A stretch of 64,000 nt of DNA from Phorcysia thermohydrogeniphila (GTDB lineage Bacteria; Aquificota; Aquificia; Desulfurobacteriales; Desulfurobacteriaceae): the NCBI RefSeq assembly GCF_004339575.1, contig NZ_SMFV01000003.1, positions 174,240-238,239 on the forward strand, read 5' to 3'. Positions 36,347-44,479 of this stretch are shown here, one piece after another (position 1 is the stretch's first letter; each line of letters begins with the position of its first letter). The position numbers and the translations under genes were made by a program. A model generated the notes under the pieces. That model was not told the origin of the DNA. It worked only from the letters and a program-made list of their open reading frames with translations, and did not search any database.

Positions 36347-36376
36347 TTACAATTTCAACAGATTTGGGACTATTAT
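36347..36376 (+). promoter_or_regulatory. Possible promoter of the vapB-like/vapC remnant
   Basis: TTACAA, an 18-base spacer and TATTAT, 36 bases before the antitoxin-like ATG. Confidence 0.4.
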
Positions 36377-36412
36377 AGAAAATAGCAAAACCCAAATTTC
36401 AGGAAGGTCAGA

Positions 36413-36616
36413 ATGGGAGAGATAGTAATCAAAGTTCCCGGAGACGTAAAGGAAGTTTTTACAACTGTGGATGAAGCCTTAGCGCGTTTGAAAGAGTTTA
36501 AAGATATAGAAAATCAACGAAAGGCTTTAGAGTTCATAATAAAGAATGCAGGACGAATTTCTGAAAAGGACTTACCGTCTGAGGAAGACATCCATTGGCA
36601 AGAAGATAAGGGATGA
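36413..36616 (+). CDS. Antitoxin-like protein (VapB position)
   Basis: 67-residue protein (MGEIVIKVPGDVKEVF start) whose length, short N-terminal beta strand and acidic tail fit a type II antitoxin; it overlaps the PIN-domain gene by ATGA as antitoxins normally do. AGGAAGG is six bases ahead of the ATG. Because its toxin is broken, it may be a leftover. Confidence 0.65.
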   Translation: MGEIVIKVPGDVKEVFTTVDEALARLKEFKDIENQRKALEFIIKNAGRISEKDLPSEEDIHWQEDKG

Positions 36617-37006
36617 GAGTACCAGTATTTTTAGACAGCTCAGTGATTATAGAGGGACTCAAAAAGAACAGTACGGCTCTGGAGATAAACAAGCATTTAC
36701 TTAAAGTAGTTGATAAAGTTGAGCTTTGCATAAACGGAATCGTCTTTAGTGAAGTAATTTACCAGCTAACTTATAAGAGAAAATTCTCATTGGATGAATT
36801 AGAGGCTTTCTTAAGCAAATTCAAATTTTTAGAAATCGGAAAAAACGTAGGAAACATAGCCCTGAAATACATGAAGTCCTACAAACTTAGACCAAACGAC
36901 GATCAAATATTTGATATCACTGGACGAAGACTTCACTACACCTGCAAAAGAAGAAGGAATTGTTCTAATTAACTCTGCTGAAACGCTAAAGAAGACATTA
37001 ACATAA
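36613..37006 (+). pseudogene. PIN-domain toxin (VapC-like) broken by an internal deletion
   Basis: The first 96 codons read as a PIN domain: FLDSSVIIEG (first Asp), S.V...ELTY-type helix, KLRPND (third acidic residue). After that the frame runs into an unrelated tail, while the +1 frame from about 36914 resumes the expected VapC ending (ISLDEDFTTPAKEEG...) and stops at 37006. The segment that should lie between PND and SLDEDF, roughly a dozen residues, is missing, so a non-multiple-of-three deletion has inactivated the toxin. Confidence 0.75.
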
Positions 37007-37007
37007 T

Positions 37008-37499
37008 TTAACCTCTCTGGTCAAAGGTTTTAAGGGCCGGAGAAGGTCTCTTCTTCCTGTAGTTTTCAGCCTCAGCGGGGAGGATTTTCCTGAGCTTTCT
37101 CTGGATTACAAAGTTCAGTCCGAATATCACAAGGGCTACTACGGTCGCACCTGCAAAGGCGCTCTTCATGTTCATAGAAAGGACAGCAAACTGCTTTCCG
37201 GAGGACTGAACGATAAAGTCAATCATTATGAAGAATATGAAGAGAGAAACTATAAAGTAGGTCTGCTTCACGTACTCTATGTAGTCTAAGATTATTGCCG
37301 TTAAGAAGGTAATCCTAAAGCTAAAGGTAAGGGCGTAGGCAAAGCCTCCCGGTTTTATTGCGTTAAGGGGTGAAAAGTTCTCGTTTTTAGCCTGAAGTAA
37401 AAACTTTAAGGCAGCGTTTACCCTCATAAGTCCCGTTATAGTTGGAAGTCCAATAATCAGAAAGGCTATTAGTCCCCAAAAGAACATCGTCCAGTTCAT
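37008..37499 (-). CDS. Four-helix membrane protein of unknown function
   Basis: 163 residues with about four membrane helices (near 5-25, 57-75, 80-98 and 112-130) and a basic C-terminal tail. Not recognised. It starts by ATGA overlap with the TPR lipoprotein gene, so the two are co-expressed and may work together at the inner membrane. Confidence 0.75.
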   Translation of the reverse strand: MNWTMFFWGLIAFLIIGLPTITGLMRVNAALKFLLQAKNENFSPLNAIKPGGFAYALTFSFRITFLTAIILDYIEYVKQTYFIVSLFIFFIMIDFIVQSSGKQFAVLSMNMKSAFAGATVVALVIFGLNFVIQRKLRKILPAEAENYRKKRPSPALKTFDQRG

Positions 37500-39244
37500 T
37501 TTTCCTCCTTCCTCGTAATTTCTTTAAGGAGTTTTCCTACCCTCTGGAGGATTCCCTTTTCCTCCTCTTGGATGGAAGGGTCTTTCATGATACCAACAAA
37601 AGCTTTTAGGAGGTGTTCTTTTGCCTCCTTTAGCCTTCCGAGCTTAAAGAGACATTCGCTGTAGTGTTCGTTTATAACGGGGTCTTCTGGCTTAAAGGTC
37701 AAGGCCTTCTTCAAGTACTCACAGGCCTCCTCGTAGCTACCCTTTTTAAAGAGAACCCAGCCCTTCGTGTCAAGGAAGGCCGGACTGTGGGGTTCTTTTG
37801 AGAGTGCCTTATCCACGAGCTCCTCGGCCTCGTCCAAGTTCTTCCCTCTCTGGGCGTAAAAGTAGGCCAAGTAGTTGTAGGCGTCTGGGGTTGGGGAGCT
37901 CTGTATCAGCTTTTTAAGATACTCTTCCGTCTCTGAGTCCTTTCCGAGCTTTTCGGAAAAGTAGGCAAGGTAGAAGTATAGGTCTGAAACGTCCTTAAAC
38001 TCTCCTTCCCACACCTTTAGGAGGTTGTAGGCCTCTTGGGTGTTCCCCTCTCTGTCGGTGATTATTGCAACCTTCAGCAAGTACTGGGGCTTTTTGGTGA
38101 GCTCCCAGAGCCTCTCAAAGTAGGCCTTTGCATCCCTGAGTCTGTTGAGCTTGTAAAGGACTAAGGCGGTTCTCTCAAGGACTGTAGGGTTTTCTGGGTA
38201 GATGTCTAAGGATTTTTCATAAGCCTTTAGAGCTCCCTCAAGCTCTCCCGACATCTCATAGGCAAGGCCGAGCATAAAGTAGACGTTGGGGTTGTCGGGA
38301 TTGAGCTTTGTGATACGCTCAACTATTGGAATCACCTGTTTGTACTCCTTCATCTCAAAGAGGGTCGCCGCGACCCAAGAAAGGAGCTTAAGGTCGTAAG
38401 GTTCAAGCTGGACAAGCCTGTTTATTACCTCTAAGGCCTTCTGGGGTTTATTCTCTTTTAGGTAAATGCCAAGGAGCTCCTTTAGAGCGTAAACGTTATC
38501 CGGATTGTTTTTTAAAACCTTAGTTAAAAAGGTCTCTGCCTCTTTGTAACGCCTTTCCTTTTTAAAAATCTTACCAAGCAGGACGTAGGCGCTTTCCATA
38601 TCTGGGTTTAGCTCTATCGCCCTCTGAAGGTAGCGTATAGCTCCCTCTGTATCTCCTTTTAGGTAACGAACCTGTCCCGAAAAGTAAGCAATTAAGTAGT
38701 CGTCAGGGAAGAGCTCCCTGCCCTTACTTAAAACTTCCTCTGCTTTATCGTACTTTTTCTCGTTTATGTAAAGGTTGGCCAGCATCACGCAGGTTTCCCT
38801 ATCGGGAGAGAGCCCCAGTATCTTCCTGTAAACCTCCTCTGCTCCCCTGTAGTCCCCCCTAACGACAAGTATTCCACCCTTTAGCTTTAAGGCCTGTAAG
38901 TTATCAGGGTCAATAGAAAGAACTTTCTGGACAAACCTTTCGGCATCGTTTAACTTCCTCAAATCAACTGCCATCTTGGCAGCTTCAAGAAGGTACTCTA
39001 CCCGTTTAGGGGACTTCTCTACTGCCTTTTTTATTGCCTCATAGGCAGCTGTGTAGTTACCCCTGTTCCTCTCGTTAAGGTAAACCATGTAGTAGAAGAG
39101 AGCTCCCGGCTCAGGACGGTAATCCCCTTTAACGGTAACTTTTTCTTCCCTTGGCTTAACCTTAAGCTTTTCCTTTACCGGAACAGAAACCGAACCACAG
39201 GAGACGGCAAACAGCAGGATTGACAAAGAAAGAGCTCTTCTCAT
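37496..39244 (-). CDS. TPR-repeat lipoprotein
   Basis: Large tetratricopeptide-repeat lipoprotein, 582 residues. The signal peptide MRRALSLSILLFAVSC ends in a lipobox Cys (C16), followed by a linker and at least a dozen TPR units (for example YTAAYEAIKKAVEKSP, ALKAYEKSLDIYPENPTV, YEEACEYLKKALTFKPEDP). I use the internal ATG because the longer frame would put 28 non-signal residues before the lipobox. Likely a scaffold at the envelope; partner unknown. Confidence 0.88.
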   Translation of the reverse strand: MRRALSLSILLFAVSCGSVSVPVKEKLKVKPREEKVTVKGDYRPEPGALFYYMVYLNERNRGNYTAAYEAIKKAVEKSPKRVEYLLEAAKMAVDLRKLNDAERFVQKVLSIDPDNLQALKLKGGILVVRGDYRGAEEVYRKILGLSPDRETCVMLANLYINEKKYDKAEEVLSKGRELFPDDYLIAYFSGQVRYLKGDTEGAIRYLQRAIELNPDMESAYVLLGKIFKKERRYKEAETFLTKVLKNNPDNVYALKELLGIYLKENKPQKALEVINRLVQLEPYDLKLLSWVAATLFEMKEYKQVIPIVERITKLNPDNPNVYFMLGLAYEMSGELEGALKAYEKSLDIYPENPTVLERTALVLYKLNRLRDAKAYFERLWELTKKPQYLLKVAIITDREGNTQEAYNLLKVWEGEFKDVSDLYFYLAYFSEKLGKDSETEEYLKKLIQSSPTPDAYNYLAYFYAQRGKNLDEAEELVDKALSKEPHSPAFLDTKGWVLFKKGSYEEACEYLKKALTFKPEDPVINEHYSECLFKLGRLKEAKEHLLKAFVGIMKDPSIQEEEKGILQRVGKLLKEITRKEEK

Positions 39245-39315
39245 ACTTCTTTCCCAAAAGAGGAGTTGTCTGAAATAATAACAAATAGAATTGTATCTTA
39301 AACAAGGTTTCGCAG

Positions 39316-41772
39316 ATGAAGAGGACAATAGAGAGGCTTAAGAAGCTCTTAAACCTTTTGGTGGAAGACAACTTTAAATACTTTGATAGGGTTAAAGACC
39401 CAGACAAAACCCTCGCCATTCTGTTTAAGGAGCTCCTTCCCCACCTTGATAAAAAGAGAAAGCTCTGGGTAAACAAGGTATTAAACCTGCTAAGGAACTA
39501 CGGTAGTTTTTCTGAGGAGGAGAAAAAACGCTTTATCAAGGAGCTCCACTCCGTCGTAACGTTAAAGTTCTCAGAAGAGGAAATAGAAAAAGCCCGCCAG
39601 AGGGAAATCCCAAAGGAGAGAGTTCTATCCCCTCCGGAGAAACTTGAAAAGAAGAAGAGTTACCCTATAAAGGCCTTCTTCCAGCCAATTGAATCCGTCA
39701 AAAGCCTCAACAAGAGAAGGATAAACAGGCTCAAAAAGCTCGGAATAGAGACAGTAATTGACGCCATATACTACCTCCCCTACCGTTACGAGGACAGAAC
39801 AACCGTTACCCCAATGGCCTATTTAAGGCCAGATGGGCAGTTCCTCGTAAAGGGCAAAGTCGTTAAGGTATCCCTCTTTGAGACGAGCAAGAAAAAAAAG
39901 AAAATCCTCAAGGTTCTCCTCTACGACAGAACGGGAACGGTTACCTTAGTTTTCCTTCAGGAAAAGGTCTTTGGCTACTACAGGACGCTCTTTACTAAGG
40001 CAAAGGAGCTAAAAAAGGAGGTTCTTGCCTACGGCCTTGTAAAGAGGGAATCCGGTGGCTACTCAATGGTTCACCCAGAGGTAGAAATCCTTGACCCCTA
40101 CAAGGGAAAGCTTGAAAAGCTCGGGATTATACTGCCAATCTACCACTCTGCAGAGGGAATAAAACAGGCCACCGTAAGGAAGGACATACAGGAGGTTGTT
40201 AAGAGGGTCATACCTTTCCTGCCGGAATACCTACCCGAAGAGATAATAAAGAGGCTGAACCTGCCGGGAGCTCCAGAAGCCTTCTGGAGGGTTCACTTCC
40301 CCTACGACGAGGAGGCAGAGGAGCTCCTCTCCTTTAAAACCCCAGCCCAAAAAAGGGTAATCTTTGACGAGCTCTTCCTCTTTCAGCTTGCCCTTGCCAT
40401 CCACAGACAGAAGATAAAGGAAGAAAAGGGTATCTCCTTCCCCGTAAGCGAAGAGCTAATTGAGGAGTTTAAAAAGAGCCTTCCTTTCAAACTTACAGGA
40501 GCTCAGGAGAGGGTTCTAAAAGAAATTGCTGAGGACATGAAAAGAGAAGAACCAATGAACCGCCTCGTTCAGGGGGACGTAGGTAGTGGAAAAACGGTCG
40601 TCGCTGCAGCGGCAGCCTTCTTTGCTGCAAAGACGGGCTACCAGACGGCTGTTATGGCACCAACCGAAATCCTCGCCAACCAGCACTTTAAAAAGTTCAA
40701 CGAGTTCTTAAAGCCCCTCGGAGTAAGGGTTGGCCTCTTAACGGGCAGTATGACAAAGAGAGAAAAAGAAACAATGTACAGGGCGATAAAGGAAGGCTAC
40801 ATACAGGTCGTTATCGGAACTCACGCCCTGATTCAGGAGGGAGTTGAGTTTAAAAACTTGGGACTTGCGATAATAGATGAACAGCACCGCTTTGGAGTAA
40901 AGCAGAGGGTAGAGCTAAAGAAAAAGGGCAGGATGCCCGACGTCCTCGTTATGACTGCCACACCTATTCCGAGAACCCTCGCAATGACCGCCTACGGAGA
41001 CCTTGACGTTTCAGTCATTGACGAGCTTCCGGCAGGTAGGAAACCGGTAAAGACGGAAATAATATTTGAGGACGAAAGGGAAAAGCTCCTTGACCTTCTA
41101 AAGAAGGAGCTTGAAAAGGGCAACAAGGTCTACATCGTCTACCCACTCATAGAGGAGTCGGAAAAGTTAGAGCTAAAGGCTGCAACAGAGATGTTCCACT
41201 ACTGGGAAGAGAAACTAAAACCCTACGCCGTGGGGCTACTTCACGGCAGGATGAAACAGGAAGAAAAAGACAGAGTAATGGAGAGTTTCAGAAAAGGAGA
41301 CTTTCAGGTTCTCGTATCAACAACCGTTATTGAGGTCGGCGTTGACGTTCCGGATGCAACTGTTATGGTGATAGAACACGCCGAGCGTTTTGGCCTTGCA
41401 CAGCTCCACCAGTTAAGGGGAAGGGTCGGAAGGGAAGATAAGGAATCCTTCTGCTACCTTGTAACCTCAAGGAACGTCGGAGAGGACGCCACAAAGAGGT
41501 TAAAGGTTCTTGAGTCAACAAATGACGGCTTTAAGATAGCCGAGGCAGACCTCCAGTTTAGAGGGCCGGGGGAAATCTTTGGAACAAGACAGTCAGGCCT
41601 TGGGGACTTTAAAATTGCAGACCTGAGACGGGACTTTGAAATACTCAAACTGGCAAGGGAAGAAGCCCAGAAACTCGTTGAAAAAAATCCCGAGCTTAAA
41701 GGTCTTGATAACCTTAAGGAGCTCATGAAGTTTAGGTTTGGGGAAAAATTTGACCTTGTTGAAGTAGGTTAA
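39316..41772 (+). CDS. recG: ATP-dependent DNA helicase RecG
   Basis: Branch-migration helicase that remodels stalled forks. At 818 residues it is longer than E. coli RecG (693) because of an N-terminal extension of about 120 residues, common in Aquificota and Thermotoga relatives. Wedge domain around 135-260, Walker A GDVGSGKT, DEQHRFG (motif II), motif III TATPIPRTLAM and motif VI HQLRGRVGR are present. Convergent with the next gene with a four-base gap. Confidence 0.97.
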   Translation: MKRTIERLKKLLNLLVEDNFKYFDRVKDPDKTLAILFKELLPHLDKKRKLWVNKVLNLLRNYGSFSEEEKKRFIKELHSVVTLKFSEEEIEKARQREIPKERVLSPPEKLEKKKSYPIKAFFQPIESVKSLNKRRINRLKKLGIETVIDAIYYLPYRYEDRTTVTPMAYLRPDGQFLVKGKVVKVSLFETSKKKKKILKVLLYDRTGTVTLVFLQEKVFGYYRTLFTKAKELKKEVLAYGLVKRESGGYSMVHPEVEILDPYKGKLEKLGIILPIYHSAEGIKQATVRKDIQEVVKRVIPFLPEYLPEEIIKRLNLPGAPEAFWRVHFPYDEEAEELLSFKTPAQKRVIFDELFLFQLALAIHRQKIKEEKGISFPVSEELIEEFKKSLPFKLTGAQERVLKEIAEDMKREEPMNRLVQGDVGSGKTVVAAAAAFFAAKTGYQTAVMAPTEILANQHFKKFNEFLKPLGVRVGLLTGSMTKREKETMYRAIKEGYIQVVIGTHALIQEGVEFKNLGLAIIDEQHRFGVKQRVELKKKGRMPDVLVMTATPIPRTLAMTAYGDLDVSVIDELPAGRKPVKTEIIFEDEREKLLDLLKKELEKGNKVYIVYPLIEESEKLELKAATEMFHYWEEKLKPYAVGLLHGRMKQEEKDRVMESFRKGDFQVLVSTTVIEVGVDVPDATVMVIEHAERFGLAQLHQLRGRVGREDKESFCYLVTSRNVGEDATKRLKVLESTNDGFKIAEADLQFRGPGEIFGTRQSGLGDFKIADLRRDFEILKLAREEAQKLVEKNPELKGLDNLKELMKFRFGEKFDLVEVG

Positions 41773-41776
41773 ATCC

Positions 41777-43231
41777 TTAGACTTTAAAGTCTATCGTAGC
41801 TCTCATCTGGAAGTGATTTTGTTCATCTACCCAAATTGGAATTTTTCCTTGAAGGCTAATGTCTTTAAATACGCAAGGTGAGGGATGGCCGTAGGTATTC
41901 TTAATTCCCGCTGTAATTATCCAGTAAGAACTTTTACATACTTTTACTAGTTCTTTTCCCTTCTCTTTCCAAGAATCGTAAGAACCGTGATGAGGAACTT
42001 GAGTAAGAAAAGGATATTTACCCTTTGATTGCAATTTTTCAACTATCTCCAGCAACTGCTCAGCATAAACATCACCAGAATATAATTGAGCTATCGTTTC
42101 AACTTCGGGAAACCTAGAAAATAAAATTCTCCATTCCGGAACTGGAGTAAAATTTAAATAACAATCATAAACTGGTTGAAGCGTAACTCCAAATTCTTCC
42201 ATATTAGTTGGTGAATGATAACAAATTATTGAAGTTTCATTTCTTTTTCCTGTAGGAATATTTTCATTAATCTTCTGCTTAATTTTTTCAAACTCTATAT
42301 CAAACTCTTTCCCTTTTTGTTCCTTCCCTTTTAACTGAAAACGAAGAAAGACCTTTTTACTGCCTTTTTCATTTTTCAAAATTACTGTTATCTTATATAG
42401 ATTTTCATCTAAATTATCTATTATCCTATCTACATCTCTATCTACTGATTCTTTTTCTTTTATCAATTTTTTAATTTCTTCCTTAAGTTTCCTGATTTTA
42501 CCCTCTATACTTCTATCCAATTTTGGATAGAAGAAAAGAAATTCCCACAACTTTCTACCAGAATCGCTGATATAGGCACTCCAAAATCCTCTCACCATAT
42601 AAACATTTTCCTCCACTTTTTCTTCACTACTTAACAAACTTTTCCAAATTTCTGAAAGCTTTATTTCTTCTAAAGGTTCAACATCTTTAGCCTTTCCTTC
42701 TTGTTCTTTTTCGTTTTCCTCTTCTCTTTTTCCTTCTTCATTCCATCTTTTGCCCAAATATATCAGAAGATTAGCCTTTTTCTTTATCCACTCGTTAGTT
42801 AACAAATATTCATTTACTATTTCCACAGTCTCACTATTACCCAAACTTTCCTCTGAGTATTCTTCTAAAAGAATTAACAGCTTCTCCATCCATGTTAAAT
42901 ATGGAATAATAGCAACATCTATCCGACCATTCCTTTCCTTAAGCAAATAATCAAGACCTTTGTAATGGTCTTCGTGAAAATGAGAAAGAACAAATAAATC
43001 TATTAATCTTTCACCATTAGCTAGATATTCATGAACATTCCAAAAATGTCTCATTCTTCTTTCTAAAAGACGTGAATTCCACCTATTGCCACAATCGTAG
43101 ATAAAACTAAAAGGAATTACTTTCTTTTCCTTTATAAAACATATATGATTTGAACAGAACAATCCTTGACCAACTGCATGGAAGGTAGTAAGAAGATTAG
43201 CTTTTACAGAAGGTTTATTTTTTGTCCCCAC
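41777..43231 (-). CDS. AT-rich metallo-beta-lactamase-fold hydrolase with central insertion
   Basis: 484-residue soluble protein. The MBL zinc motif HFHEDH is at 84-89 and the C-terminal half has YSGD and VPHHGSYDSW, an order seen in the ComEC/Rec2 hydrolase branch. Between them lies an insertion of roughly 250 residues, very charged with coiled-coil character. There is no membrane part, so it is not ComEC itself. Base use is more AT-rich than its neighbours recG and prfB. GTG start five bases after AGGAGGG. Function unknown; related stand-alone MBL proteins occur in defence-type loci. Confidence 0.8.
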   Translation of the reverse strand: MGTKNKPSVKANLLTTFHAVGQGLFCSNHICFIKEKKVIPFSFIYDCGNRWNSRLLERRMRHFWNVHEYLANGERLIDLFVLSHFHEDHYKGLDYLLKERNGRIDVAIIPYLTWMEKLLILLEEYSEESLGNSETVEIVNEYLLTNEWIKKKANLLIYLGKRWNEEGKREEENEKEQEGKAKDVEPLEEIKLSEIWKSLLSSEEKVEENVYMVRGFWSAYISDSGRKLWEFLFFYPKLDRSIEGKIRKLKEEIKKLIKEKESVDRDVDRIIDNLDENLYKITVILKNEKGSKKVFLRFQLKGKEQKGKEFDIEFEKIKQKINENIPTGKRNETSIICYHSPTNMEEFGVTLQPVYDCYLNFTPVPEWRILFSRFPEVETIAQLYSGDVYAEQLLEIVEKLQSKGKYPFLTQVPHHGSYDSWKEKGKELVKVCKSSYWIITAGIKNTYGHPSPCVFKDISLQGKIPIWVDEQNHFQMRATIDFKV

Positions 43232-43356
43232 TTCTACCCTCCTTCCTCCTCTCCCACTTTCATAATTTTGATTGTCTTCAATGGATTATAGCAACTCATT
43301 CCTTAAGTTTACAGCCTTTGCCTATATTTAATCAAAAACTTTTTGAGGAGAGCAAA

Positions 43357-44479
43357 ATGATAGAGAGGCTTCAGGAGTTAAGGGAGAAGGTTTCTAAGCT
43401 GAAGGAGAGATACTCCGAGATAAGGGGGTATTTTTGACATAGAGGGCATGAAGAAGAGGCTCTCTGAGATTGAAGAGGAGATGTCCTCTCCAGACTTCTG
43501 GAACGACCAAAAGAGAGCCCAGTCCATTTCAATGGAGAGGAACAGGATAGAAGGTGAACTCAATACCTTCTCAACGATAGAGCAGAAGCTTGAGGACGCT
43601 GAGGTTCTCCTTGAAATGGCCGAGGAGGAAAACGAGGAGAGCCTCCTTGATGAGGTGGAGGAGACATTAAAACAGCTCCAGAAAACCCTTGACAGCCTTG
43701 AGGTAAAAACTGTCCTTTCCGGAGAGTTTGATAAGAACAACGCCATAGTTACCATCCACGCCGGCGCAGGAGGAACTGAGTCCTGCGACTGGGCAGAGAT
43801 GTTAATGAGGATGTACCTGCGCTGGGCAGAGAAGAAGGGATTTGAGGCAGAAATCCTTGACCTTCAGGAGAACGAGGAGGCCGGAATAAAGAGCGCAACC
43901 ATTCTCATAAAGGGAGCTTACGCCTACGGCCTTTTAAGGGCTGAACACGGAACCCACAGGCTCGTAAGGATTTCCCCCTTTGACGCCAACGCAAGACGCC
44001 ACACTTCCTTCTGTGGAGTTATAGTCGTTCCGGAAATAGACGAGGAGATTGATATTGAGATAAGGGACGAGGACATAAGGGTTGACACCTTTAGGGCTTC
44101 TGGAGCAGGAGGACAGCACGTAAATAAGACAGACTCTGCAGTGAGAATTACCCACATTCCGACGGGAATAGTCGTTACATGCCAGAGTGAAAGGTCTCAG
44201 ATACAGAACCGCCAAAGGGCGATGAAAATCCTGAAGGCTCGCCTTTACGAGTACGAGAGAAGGAAAAGGGAAGAGAAACTGGCAGAGGTAAAAGGTGAGC
44301 ACAGGGACATTGCTTGGGGTAACCAGATACGCTCTTACGTTTTCCACCCCTACAGGCTCGTTAAGGACCACAGAACCGGAGTGGAAACCTCTAACGTGAA
44401 CGCAGTTATGGACGGGGATATAGACCAGTTTATTGAAGCTTACCTTAAACAGAAGGCAAGAGCTACTCAGAGTAAATAA
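43357..44479 (+). CDS. prfB: Peptide chain release factor 2, with programmed +1 frameshift
   Basis: RF2 reads UAA and UGA. The gene is in two frames: 26 codons, then a TGA that is bypassed by a +1 shift to give a 373-residue protein. Domains are complete: N-terminal helices, SPF anticodon-like tripeptide (ISPFDAN) and GAGGQHVNKTDSA with the catalytic GGQ. An annotation starting at the ATG at 43448 would lose the first 30 residues. GAGGAG precedes the ATG. The last 17 bases overlap the convergent cyclase gene. Confidence 0.96.
43423..43438 (+). promoter_or_regulatory. prfB programmed frameshift site
   Basis: AGG GGG TAT TTT TGA C: an internal Shine-Dalgarno-like AGGGGG three bases before a slippery TTT followed by TGA C. 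The E. coli site differs only in CTT for TTT. Shortage of RF2 favours the shift, giving autoregulation. Confidence 0.93.

Noticed and set aside
36343..36370. 28-base stretch bounded by GTTC and GGGAC that looks like a lone CRISPR repeat
   Set aside because: No second copy or cas gene in the window; most of it is explained as a TTACAA-N18-TATTAT promoter.
41779..41792. 14-bp palindrome AGACTTTAAAGTCT
   Set aside because: It lies in the last codons of the MBL-fold gene and is AT-rich enough to be chance; no T tract for a terminator.
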